A stretch of DNA of 64,000 bases from Desarmillaria ectypa (taxonomy: Eukaryota > Basidiomycota > Agaricomycetes > Agaricales > Physalacriaceae), in the NCBI GenBank assembly GCA_030407005.1, contig JAUDYN010000001.1, positions 3,162,001 to 3,226,000 on the forward strand, given 5' to 3'. The notes under the pieces were generated by a model that was not told the DNA's origin, did no database searches, and worked only from the letters and a program-made list of their open reading frames with translations. The translations under genes and the position numbers were made by a program. Positions 11,567 through 21,748 of this stretch are shown here, piece after piece; position 1 is the first letter of the stretch; every line of letters begins with the position of its first letter.

Positions 11567-13250
11567 CCTGCAGATAGATGTTCATGTAATGGTCTTGGTA
11601 GCTCTTTAGTGAATATATCTGCTAAGTTCTCCTCTGATGTGCAGTGCTGAACTTTGACTTCATTTGAAGTCATGCACTCACTAATGAAGTGATGCCATAT
11701 GTCTATGTGCTTTAATTGCATATGAAATATGAGGTTCTCAGTAAATTTGATCACTGACTGATTGTCAACAAAAATAGTGGTTGCATCATCAGGTGGTAAT
11801 CCTAATTTAGTTAGAATTGCCCACAACTATATTACTTCTTGGGTTGTGTATGAAAGGACTATATATTCTGCCTCTATAGTAGATAGGGCTACAGTAGGCT
11901 GTTTCTTTAAACTCCAAGTAACAGCTCCCCCTGCATAGGTACAGACATAATCACATGTTGATCTTCTATCTGTCCTGTCTTCTCTCCAGTCTGAATCTGA
12001 GTAGGGTATCAGTTCATCTGTAGTTCCTCCATATATGATTCCAAAATCCAGAGTTCCCTTCAAGTAATGGCAAGCTCATTTGAGAGCTATGATATGCTTA
12101 GCAGCTAGATTTTATACATATTTGCTTAATTCTGTGACAGCATGTGCAATGTCAGGCTAAGATCCATTAGCTGCATACATCAGAGATCTGACACCAGTAT
12201 GGTAATATTGCCTGGTGGCTGTGTCAGCACTCTGAGGATTGTCTTTGGGGATTTTCTCTAGCTGTACATTTGAGTCCATAGGTATTTTGACTGGTTTGCA
12301 GTCTTCCATACTCATTCACTTAAGTACCTTTAAAATATATGCCTTCTGGGATAGAGTAATAGTACCCTTCTCTCAATTCCTGTCTATCTTCATGCTTAAT
12401 ATATATTGAATCTCCCCCATATCTGTAATATTTAGCTTCTTCTTAAGCTCTTCTTTTATAATAGACATGGTTTTATCATCTGGAGCAAGTAGTGTCATGT
12501 CATTTACATACATGGCTACAATTATAGGACCAGAATTCATCTGTCTGATATACACACATTGATCACTAATCAACCTTATATATCTAAGTCCCAACAACAT
12601 AGCATTTAATTTCTTATTCTAAACTCAGCCAGATTGTTTGAGTTCATATAATGTCAACTTGAGGTGTGCTGCCTTGCCACTTCCATCAGAATATTCAGGT
12701 GGCTATGCCACATAAATAGATTCATTGAGCTTTTCATTTAAGTAAGCTCCAATGATATCTATTCTATGAATAATCAGGTTTCTTTGTGTGGCAATAGTCA
12801 TAAGTAGATAGAATGTGTCCAGCCTGGCTACAGGTGCATATATCTTAAAGAAATCAATTCCAGGCTTCTACAAAAATCCTTTTGCAACAAGTCTGGCTTT
12901 GTGTCTGGTGATTTTCCCATCACCATTTCTTTTTAGCCTGTAGGTTCACTTGCAATCAACAAGTGACCTATTCTGAGATAATTCTTCCAGCTGCTATGTG
13001 CCTAGAGAAGTCAATAAATTATATTCTTCATTTATTGCTTTCTTCCAATGATGTTAATCTGGCCTTGTTTTGGCTTCTTCAAGGCTTAATGGCTCATCAC
13101 TGAGGTTATCTACAGTCTCTCTCACACATACATATTCTATTATAATATTTGCAGTCTCCAGCACTTTCTTTGTTACTTCATACTGCTTCTCTGGCAATTT
13201 CATATCTTGTGAGGCTAGATTATTAAGGAACTAGTAACTTAGTGAGGCTA
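11567..13250 (-). pseudogene. Reverse transcriptase and RNase H of the copia element
   Basis: Minus-strand frame 12600-12373 carries the RT catalytic box as YVNDMTLLA, where copia elements have YVDD: one Asp is Asn. RNase H is readable in 12063-11567 (YSDSDWRED, STIEAEYIVLS, then a stop, VDNQSVI, KHIDIWHHF, LADIFTK). Multiple TAG stops stand where Gln (CAG) is likely. The frame runs into the chromovirus at 11566; the last few copia codons and stop lie on the far side at 2954-2982. Confidence 0.85.
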
Positions 13251-13599
13251 CTGATGCAATTCAGGCTGATTTGTCACATGGCTGAATCACCTTCCCATGC
13301 TATATAGATAACTTTGATTTGATTGCTGAGGCATTAAGAGGCATTTCCCCTTTTGTTTTGGCATTTCCAGCACCTGTGGAATTGTCCAAAATATCATTAT
13401 TTCTATCTAGAATCTGCTTGACTTTGCTCTCTGACTCTCCCTTGAGCAGTGGAGGATGAAACACAATGTATTCATCATTGTTAGCATTTAGAATGCTATC
13501 TTCAGAGAATATAACATTTCTTAAGGTCTGAATCTGCCAAGTCTGTGAATTATAGCATTTTTAGGCTCTTGATTCATTTGTAAGATCTGTAAAAATAAA

Positions 13600-14959
13600 T
13601 TCCCTTGATTTTGGGTTGAGTTTTGACCTTTTATTGTCTTGTTACAACATCCAGCACTTTGTTCTGAATTTCTAAAGCATTGAAATATTCAGTTTTATTC
13701 TACAAAACACTTTCTCTGGGGTTAGATCATTTCTGATGGCTCTGGTTGGTGATTGGTTCTTCAAATATATGGCATATACCACTGCCTTAGACCATAAAAA
13801 TTTTGGCAGATGATGTTCTTTTAACATAGCATAAACATGCTCTATAAGAGTCTGATTGACTCTCTCAGCAACTCTATTTTGGGATAGAGAGTATGTGGCA
13901 GTCAGTTCCAACTGAATGCCATTGCTCTAGAGGTATTCCTTCACCTCCTCATTGATATATTCCTTCCCATTATTGATCCTTATAAACTTCAGATCCCTTC
14001 TAGTATAGACTTTGATGTATTTTTAATATTGCTGAATCTTCTTTTGAATTTCTGTACCCTGTTTTGACTTTAGAAAATACAGCATTGTCCTCCAGGATTT
14101 TTTATCTGTGAAGCTTATATAATACCTTTCTCCATGGATACCCTGAGTTTGGGCTAGCCCTCATAAGTTCAAAAATGTTATTTCACCTATTTCAGTGTAA
14201 TTTCTTTCAGCTTCTTGTGAAAATAGCTTGGCATGATGCTTGGCCTGTATGCAGGCTTTGCAATCCTTCTAGGGCACCACTGACTCATCCACATCCATTC
14301 TCTTGACTATTTTCTTCCTAAATAGTCTCTTTACTGATCCCATATTTAAGTGACCCATTATCCAATGTCACTTCTACCATGATTAGGCTGCTTTTGTCAT
14401 ATAGGCCTGAGTTATTTCTGGCACAATAATATCTAGGCTATACAACTTTGATATCTTATCTCCATGGCCAATCTTTTTACTACATGATGAGATGATATCT
14501 ATCCAGAATTCTTTGAATTTATGTTCAAACCTGGCATCTGTGATGTGCCTTAATGATATAAGATTGAATAGTGCTTCAGGACAATGAATACAGTCTTTTA
14601 GAGTGACTTTAGTAGTCTTGCTCTCTTCAACCATTTTAATCTTAACTGTCCCTCTTCTCAAGCCTTTTGACTTTCCTACACCAATAACTTCATTTTCTGG
14701 GGTCTCAACATAGTCAGAAAAATACAATCTATTCTTGACTATATGCTTGGTGGTGCCTGAGTCTCCAATCCATGATGACCCTGCAAGTGCAGTAGGTGTG
14801 GTGTCTTTTGCTCAAAATATGTAGTCTTCTTCATCAGAATCTGACTTGGCAACATATGCCTGAGTCTGGCCCTTCTCTTTCTCCTTCCATTGCTTCCTAA
14901 AATTCTTCTTCCTATTTAAGCAATTGGCCCTAATATGGCCAGTTTCTCCACATCTATAA
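13600..14959 (-). pseudogene. Zinc knuckle end, protease and integrase of the copia element
   Basis: Minus strand from 14959 reads the second half of a CCHC knuckle (CGETGHIRANC), then WIGDSGTTKHIV (protease DSG, about 14740-14790), frame 14727-14383 (spacer and GAG-pre-integrase type), and integrase to about 13600 with NNGKEYINEEV and NRVAERVNQT. The integrase Asp expected before NG is Asn here. Several TAG stops interrupt the frame. Confidence 0.8.
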
Positions 14960-15353
14960 TGTTACAGCCTAATCTATCACATGATCTTGGGACATATGTC
15001 ACTCTTGGGCTGTCTTGCATTTAGACAATCACCCATAAGTAAGAAGATAGCTAGTCTTTGGAACAGTGTAGTAGATGGTATATGATTGCAATTTAGTCAG
15101 AAGATAGAGACTAAGTACAAAGTCTCGCTACTTTATATATAAAAGTACAGGATCTAATAATAGGTGAAACATGATTATTCATGCATGAAACATTAGAAGT
15201 CAGATGATCATGGACCAACTAGATAGAGAGAATTGAGAATCTATGGAGTGTAAAAGGCTTGGTTGGACTGAACAATGGTGTTTTGTTGGATATGATAGTG
15301 TTGTGTAAGGACTGTGATGTAGATCATGATAAGATAATAGAAAAATCGTAACA
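14960..15353. repeat. Solo LTR of a Ty3/gypsy relative inside the copia Gag
   Basis: A 394-bp unit starts TGTTAC and ends GTAACA, flanked by a perfect TATAA duplication (14955-14959, 15354-15358). It shares blocks with the chromovirus LTR (ACAATCACCCA, TAGGTGAAACA, GATAAGATAAT, GAAAAATC), so it belongs to a related family. Only one LTR and no internal region remain, as expected after LTR-LTR recombination. Removing it with one TATAA restores the CCHC knuckle of the copia Gag. Confidence 0.9.
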
Positions 15354-15921
15354 TATAACATGTGATTTTTAGGTTAAACTTCTTCTTACCATATGCTGCA
15401 AGTGTTGTGGTTGGGTCAGAAGCCTTTTTCTGCAATCAAATATCTTCTTGGAGAATTCAGGAGATCAGTTTATATGAATCCTTCAAGTCTGCAATGTCCA
15501 CTGATGAAATAAATAAATTCTGTAATTCTGGAAGTGATGTAAGTAGTGTGATTGAGAAGTTCTCCTCCTCAACAGTCTGCTTAAGAGATGCCAGCTCCTC
15601 CTGGTAGGATCTCATAGTCCTAATATGCTTCTCTATATTTCCTCCTTCTTCACACTGAGCTCTAAAGAATTTCCTTCTAACAAGAATAATTCCCATAGAT
15701 CCCCTTGACTCATACATGTCCTTCAGAGCTTTCCAGGCTTCTGCTGAAGTCTTAGAACCAGCAATATACACCAGTGGGCCATCTGAAACCCATAACCTTA
15801 TTGTTGAAAGAGCCTTCCTATTGCTCTTTTTCCAATCTGCCACCAGTGCTGCTTCTACCAGGGCCACAGAGCTTCTATCAGCATAGTCAATTAGACCTAA
15901 ATTGGTTAGTATATCAATCAT
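15354..15921 (-). pseudogene. Gag (UBN2-like) of the copia element
   Basis: Frame 15921-15457 matches copia-type Gag: ALVADWKKSNRKALSTIRLW, SAEAWKALKDMYES, SYQEELASLKQ, LLTSLPE. Two TGA stops follow around 15440-15456, after which the frame reads KKASDPTTTLAAYGKKK and ITC up to the solo LTR at 15353. The first Cys of the zinc knuckle therefore sits on this side of the insertion. Confidence 0.88.
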
Positions 15922-16077
15922 CTTGACTTTCTATGTCAGGTAGTTTTCTAGGCCCTTAAGGGGTTCAATCCTATACATGGACTGGCTATCCATTTGGTTC
16001 AATGTGTGTACATAAAGTACAAGAGTGCAAAGTTGGTGATGATGTAAGTAGTTCAGTTAGGGCCAGGGCCTATAATC

Positions 16078-16286
16078 TGTTGTAACAAGAGTGAGGAGAA
16101 TGTAGAAAAGATGGAAAATTACTGCCTCTTGAGCAAGAGGCATCCTACTTAATACATGTTGTACTACTTCTAGAACTTACTATGAAATACCATGTATGTC
16201 CACTTTTATGGTCCAAAGTTAATCCTGCTGAGTAAGCCAATCCTTTGAGTACATTCTAGTACTTGCTCAAGATTGCTATCCCAACA
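16078..16286 (-). repeat. 5' LTR of the copia element
   Basis: It is 209 bp with TGTTG...CAACA ends, paired with 2744-2953, and followed by the GTTAC target duplication at 16287-16291. The internal side (minus strand from 16077: GATTATAGGCCCTGGCC) is where a primer-binding site should be; I did not recognise the tRNA. Confidence 0.93.
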
Positions 16287-16920
16287 GTTACCTACACCAA
16301 TCACTCAGAGGATCACTCACCCCTTGCCATCATGACAAGTTGTCTTCATTGATGGTGCATAGTATAATAATGAACAATGGAGTACAACAGCAGATATTGG
16401 CATTGTCATTGGAGGCATGGAGGAATGTCAATAGAGTATTACTATTGATGACAACATTGACCCTGATGCTCCTAGCACAGAGCTATTGGAGACATTGAAA
16501 GGCTTGGAGATACTATGTGAAGAAGAGACATATATTGACAAATCAGATGGCAAACAACCTAGGAGACACAAAACAGCGAAGTTCAAGACCTACAAGCTAG
16601 CTAACCCCAGGGATCCTTACACCTGGGTAATCGTCACTGGCTTTGAGTATGTTGTCCTGGGTATGACTGAATACATCCACAAGTGGCAGGTGCGAGGCTC
16701 AATATACGTAGCAAATTCATGTGCTAATTGTAGCCAGAGCAATGGATGGCACACTTCCCAAGGCAAGCAGGTATCGAATTTGGTTTTTCATCAAGTTGGA
16801 CAATGCTATCAGTCATGTAGAGCAAGAAGGAACTCAAGTAGGGCTCTGCCACATACCCCAAAGACTGAACAGTGAAGCTGACGAACTCGCTAAGGCTGCT
16901 GCTCATTGCCAGGTCTTTTA
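16287..16920 (+). pseudogene. RNase H-like gene, 3' fragment with stops
   Basis: Plus-strand frames read QVVFIDGA, stop, YNNEQWS, ADIGIVIGG, then IDDNIDPDAPST, ELLETLKGLE, TGFEYVVLGMTE and, after a frame change near 16720-16860, HIPQRLNSEADELAKAAA. These follow the RNase HI fold order (D in FIDGA, E in ELL, D replaced by G in the usual TDSEYV, D in EADELAK). At least two in-frame stops and two frameshifts mean it is dead. It is the downstream half of the gene begun at about 2639. Confidence 0.75.
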
Positions 16921-18151
16921 GATCATGTGTCATGTCTCCATTCATTCCTAATTCTTAAACATCTGACCGTGTACTTGCTTGCCACCTTTTAGTGCTTCTT
17001 TGTGCGACCTAGGTCCTCAATCGTGGAATGTTCTCTTTCCCTTCAATTTGATACTTGTAGAGTGTTGAGGGTTAGTTCCTCGAACATATCATGTACTGAC
17101 TTCATGTTTGCTTTCATTTTCATGTATACAGCACCTGTAAAAATACGACTAAGAATAGTATTGAGCCAGTAACTGCCTTCGCAATACTTGTCAGAGGACG
17201 ACTTTTCTTGTCTGCCTTTTCAAATTTGTCAATATGGTTCCCTTTTCAGCATTCAGCATCAACAGTAACGAAGGTACTTTACTTTCCGTCCTTGATTCCC
17301 AACATAACCTTTCTATACTTATGTATTCGATGTACCTTCTGTGACGCAATGCTCACCTACCTTTTGTTGGATAACACGCGCATTACGGATCAAAGATCAG
17401 GCACGTTTGCTGAGTTAGAACAGAGCGGTTCAAGTTTGCTTATAGTGGATAGGTAGGAAGGCAAACGAGTACAGTACACTACAAAATCTAGCTAATTATA
17501 TACTCTCTTGTATTCTTCTAGTACTTTCTTTCTCTTATTAATCCTTTACTCAGCAAAACTCGGGCCAGTTTTCTCGAGTTCTGTTATGAGGGCACCCATA
17601 GTTCAGCCAAAACTAGGGTAGATAGCGACATCACAACTATGTCTAACGAGACTGTGAGTACACGAGGCAGAGAGAGGATAGCCCCTTTTCTGGGGGATAC
17701 GTGAGCTGCATGAGAGATCTCTGTGCAAGGCGCTCACTCGACGATTAACCTTGTATAAACATCTTTAAACCCGACTCACTGGACATCGCACCGAGCTCAC
17801 ACAGCCACTGGGTCATCGAAATTCTACACATTTACCATTACCAGTCCTTCGAAAACAAACACTCTTATCATGCTCTACACTTCAGGCTCGTTCTAAACGA
17901 CTGCATATCTACTGTAGAAAACTGTTGTTGCGTGCATGGCTTTGCCTGCAATCTACATCAAAGTTTTCTGTGACTCGTCACGACGGCCCGAATATGTTTG
18001 TTATCAAGTTCTTCCGTCCTAACCTGAACTTTTCAATAACAATAGGACCTGGAATACGTCTTGTGGTCAACATCGGTTCGGAGCTCCCACTTGGCGTAGA
18101 TAAGTGGGTGGATCATACGAAATGCATTCTTTGTCCGTTTCCAGCCCCGAG
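16921..18151. other. Intergenic, upstream of the GH76 gene
   Basis: No coherent gene was found. A TATA-like ttgtataaac lies near 17750. The last few hundred bases must contain the promoter of the GH76 gene. Confidence 0.5.
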
Positions 18152-20010
18152 ATGATGAAAACCTCGATTTTATTCTCCTTACTCCTTCTTTTAATCGCTA
18201 GTGATCGTGCGCCTGGGCAGTTTTCCATCAAACCTGCACGTACATGTCCAAAAATAACACGTACTACGTTTGTTCGTATTCTGCCGTCTCCGATCGATAC
18301 ATATATTAATGGCTTTGTCGCAGGAAGTGACTGATCATTTAATGAACAAGTATTATAATTGGACTTCTGGTCGGTTGGATGGTGGTTCTGTCTGGACCGA
18401 CGCCGTGAGTTTCTTTGCAACTTTCAACTTGTCACTTTCACGGTTCGAGTAATCATAGAACGCTCTTGAAACACTGCACATGTTGATGTTGCAAAATAAA
18501 CGAACAGATTGGGACGGCGTTGCAGACAACTCTTATATCGGTCGGCATGCATTGAACACATCGTCGGACTGGCAAGCTTTTACGGGTGGCTATATTGATG
18601 ACGCCGGTGTAGACTTATTTTTCTCTCGTGAACAACTGCTTCTCAAACGTTTGTTTCAGTGGTGCGTCCTTGATATGTGGGCCATGGCCGACTACAAGAC
18701 ATTCAGAGACGAAAACTGCGTCGAAGAGTACTTCGTAAATACGTCTTTTAGAAATTGTCTCTCCGTTGTTCTGATGGGCTACAGATCAGCGCAGGTCAGC
18801 TCTACGACAAGATGGCGGAGAACTGGGACGATACTTGCGGCGGTGGAGGTAACTGATTCCTCAAATGCGATGTTTATAAACTTGAGTTCGACTAGTGTGG
18901 TGGACGACTGATCACGGCTATAAGAATGCAATTACGAACGAGCTTTTCTTGACTATTTCTGCTCAGGGTGAGTCTTACATTCTGAATTGGAGGAACTCTA
19001 AAAACTTATCAAGTCTGGTCCAGGATATCTCAGGTTCGGCAACGAAACATATTTGGAGAATGCAAAAAAGGTACAGTCGCGGAAACTGTTGTCATGGAGG
19101 GCGCAAGGACTGACATCAAACCATTTACAGACATGGGCTTGGTGTAATTCCACTGTTAACGCAATAATCTGGTCCCTGACGGTCTTCATGCAGTAGAAGC
19201 CTCCGGAATGCGCAACTCGGACGGTCTCTACAATGATGGTTTGGATGATTCTTGTGTCAACAACGGTCAAGTACGGAGAACACTGTAGATTCATAGCAGG
19301 GGATTTCTGATGCCTATTGCAGACTGCATGGACTTACAATCAGGTGCGCCTAATGCTTCGTGAACATTTTCGTACATAAGTTGAATGGCTCGTCGCTACC
19401 CAGGGTGTTCTGGCGTCAGGTCTAGGCGCACTTTGGAAAGCTACAGGAAACAGAACTCTTTTGGAAGAGGCTGAGATAACTCTGGATGCGACGATCAAGG
19501 TCATGACCGTGAACGGAGTGTTGAAGGAATCATGCGATAGCGTCATTGAAACTGATGACCCTTGCGACATTGACCAGGTTAGCTCGTTTACCTCGCTATT
19601 CATGCGAACGTAACATTAATTGTTCTTTCGAAGCAAACGTTCAAGGCGTGTCTATGCTTCATTCCATGAGCATGTTGTCTGACTGGTGTACATTATAGGG
19701 AATCTGGACCAAGAACTTACAATACTACCTCATTTTTACGAATGAAAAAGAGAAGATAGCCAAATATGGTCCTTTCTTGGGAGCACAAAGCCACGCAGTG
19801 ATCAAGTACGCAACGAATGCGACAAATGATATTAGTAATTTATGGTATGCACCGGATGAGGTGGGCACTCCTGCTTTAGTCATGACTGTACTAATTGAGC
19901 CAAAACCCAAGGGCGGTGCAATATATAACGTTAAGAGTTTGCCTAGTGGCATTATGGCGCATATAGCTGCAGCCCAGTTCGGCGGTTGTGAAGGAATGGA
20001 TTTGACCTAA
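18152..20010 (+). CDS. Glycoside hydrolase family 76 (alpha-1,6-mannanase-like), secreted
   Basis: The protein starts MMKTSILFSLLLLLIAS, a signal peptide. Exons then give TDHLMNKYYNW, WDGVADNSYIGRHALN, GGYIDDAGW (the paired Asp of GH76), DTCGGGVWWT, KNAITNELFL, GMRNSDGLYNDGL, WTYNQGVLASGLGALW, ATIKVM, IWTKNLQYYL and GIMAHIAAAQFGG to a TAA at 20008-20010. This is the GH76 order. GH76 enzymes act on alpha-1,6-mannan backbones, and fungal relatives work in the wall or outside the cell; the substrate here is not known. There are about nine introns; one short exon is 12 bases (19634-19645) with a GC donor. The junction after the signal-peptide exon (near 18270-18325) is the least certain. It converges with the gene at 20276. 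Confidence 0.85.
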
Positions 20011-20275
20011 CACTAGTGCATCAACATACTCCGTGTAAAATCCTAAGCTTGAAGCTTGCAATGGTATCGAGGGCGATTTTCCTGAGGCTACTTGGCGCCC
20101 CGATAGCCAGCCACGACGTAGACAATTCAAGTCGAATAATAATTAATTGAATTTCAATGACAGGCCAAGAGTCTAATACATACTGCAACCGCTCAAGCCC
20201 TGTAAATACATTCCATGAGATAGATATTCATATATGTAGCGTTTGTCGAAGACACTTGATCACAATGTTCACCGT

Positions 20276-21571
20276 TTATCTTTCTTGCGCATTGTTGAGC
20301 AAGCGTAGGATGTTGAGGACTATATGAAGGCCAGCGGTCAGAACAGAGCGAAGCAACTGATAGTTCACACTTACATAGATTGATGAAGCTGTGAAAGATA
20401 TGATTCGTCAGCATGGCCAAAATGGCTTGTTCGAAAGCTTACTCTAGGTAGAGGCTTATCGACCCCATGATGTACTCATCGGGTGATAGCTTCGCATTGA
20501 TCAAATACGTGTCATAGACGACGTATCCGCTGAAAAGGAGACATCCGAAGCTAGCGTAGATGAGGTCCATGGTGCGTCCGAAGGGGATGAAGATACCGAC
20601 AAAGCCGGTCATGCCTGCAGGACACGTTTACTAAGGAAGAGAGAATTGTTGTTGCATACATACACAATGCGATGAGACCACCGAAAAGGAAAGGACCCAT
20701 CCCTTCAAAGTCATACTAAAGAATACGAGGTGTCAGAGAGTGAACCACGTTACAAGCTCTGACTCGTACCTTTGATTGGAAGGTAAACAGGGTCAGACCA
20801 ATGAACACTCCCAGGGTGATGAGCCTAGATAAACAATCAGCCCAAATTCTTTCAATGGGTTAATAGAGGACTAACAAGGCTTGAATGACAATGTCAGTTC
20901 GGTAGAAAGCGACTACGACTCCAAGCGTGAAAGCCTCCAAAACAGTAAAGGTCGAAAGTAATAGGAGATTGAGAGGGTGATCATGGCGCTTCCAGTACAA
21001 TAATCCGAGGTTGACGAGTGTTCCGAAAAGAGGAACATAGAAGGACCAGGAACTAGATGACGAGTCAAAACCAGAACAGGTTGCTAACGCGTTGCAACGT
21101 ACTGTGAAATGACCCAGCCAATTGTCGAGGGCGACCTAGACATGGCACCCGAGACGATATATGTTGCAAGCTTTGATAGACGTTAGAAGAGAAAACAAAG
21201 AGTGACCACGGAAGCTCAAGGCTTACTATTTGACAGACTGAACGCTGTCGATTCAGTACTGCGGTGCTTCAAGGAGCTGTGAAACACTCACGAAGGATAG
21301 TATACACTTTGCGAACGAACGCCCTTCGGATCTCCGGCGCGCTTTCGGCTACACTGACACCGTACTATTAAATGCCAAGAGTTAATGAAAACGCCCAGAA
21401 AAGCTGTCAATGGCGGCTTACTTTGAAGTCATCGGGGAGGTCACCGGCTTCAGGCTGGTCGTAGAAAGCACCTCCCGAGCTGCTACCAACGAGAGGATCA
21501 CGGGAGTCGCTGCTACGATTCACCTTGGGGGTAGTACCGTAGGAAGGAGGAGGGACTGGATATTGGCTCAT
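20276..21571 (-). CDS. Bax inhibitor-1 / TMBIM family membrane protein
   Basis: It starts MSQYPVPPPSYGTT (ATG 21569-21571). Exons 21422-21571, 21292-21364 and an 18-base exon 21227-21244 are followed by at least five more. The reading gives DQPEAGDLPDDFK, EIRRAFVRKVYTIL, LFGTLVNLGLLYW, STFTVLEAFTLGVVVAF, LGVFIGLTLFTFQSKYDF, FVGIFIPFGRTMDL, GYVVYDTYLINAKLSPDEYI and the family C-terminus YLDFINLFLNILRLL, then TAA at 20276. It is predicted to have about seven membrane helices. Family members sit in ER, Golgi or other internal membranes and affect calcium leak and cell-death sensitivity. It is intact. It diverges from the Irc3-like gene with 177 bp between the two ATGs. Confidence 0.92.
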
Positions 21572-21748
21572 GATGGTCGTATAGTACGATCGCTGACTAC
21601 AGCGCCACTCGAACTTTCCTCGCGTATGTAAGCGAGCCACGTGCAGTAGTAGCACAGCCATTACCGGTAATCTAAGAAATTGAAATTCTCCTAAAAAGTT
21701 TGCCCTCACATCGACTTGCTTCATTTCATTCAGCGACCGTGTTGGTCT
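21572..21748. promoter_or_regulatory. Short divergent promoter between TMBIM and Irc3-like genes
   Basis: Only 177 bp separate the two start codons, so both 5' UTRs and core promoters lie here. A CACGTG E-box (gccacgtgc, about 21638-21643) sits near the middle. No TATA box is obvious. Confidence 0.55.

Larger units (their letters stand above)
2744..16286 (-). mobile_element. Ty1/copia LTR retrotransposon, host of two nested insertions
   Basis: Two LTRs of about 210 bp (2744-2953 and 16078-16286) begin TGTTG and end CAACA and are flanked by a perfect 5-bp duplication GTTAC (2739-2743, 16287-16291). Removing the nested chromovirus (with one GAATA) and the nested solo LTR (with one TATAA) leaves about 4.56 kb, a normal size for a copia element. 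Order on the minus strand is LTR, Gag with UBN2-type region, zinc knuckle, protease, integrase, RT, RNase H, polypurine tract (TTGAGGGGGAGT just inside 2954-2970), LTR: the copia order. No pol segment is intact. The LTRs differ at about 11 sites plus one indel, mostly transitions. Confidence 0.95.

Noticed and set aside
14992..15355. Alternative solo LTR limits (TGTCAC start with ACATA duplication)
   Set aside because: It would end in TA rather than CA, and limits 14960-15353 with TGTTAC...GTAACA and TATAA also restore the zinc knuckle.
16060..16077. Copia primer-binding site for initiator Met tRNA
   Set aside because: The bases next to the 5' LTR do not read the usual TGGTATCAGAGC-type sequence; a half-tRNA or other primer is possible but not shown.
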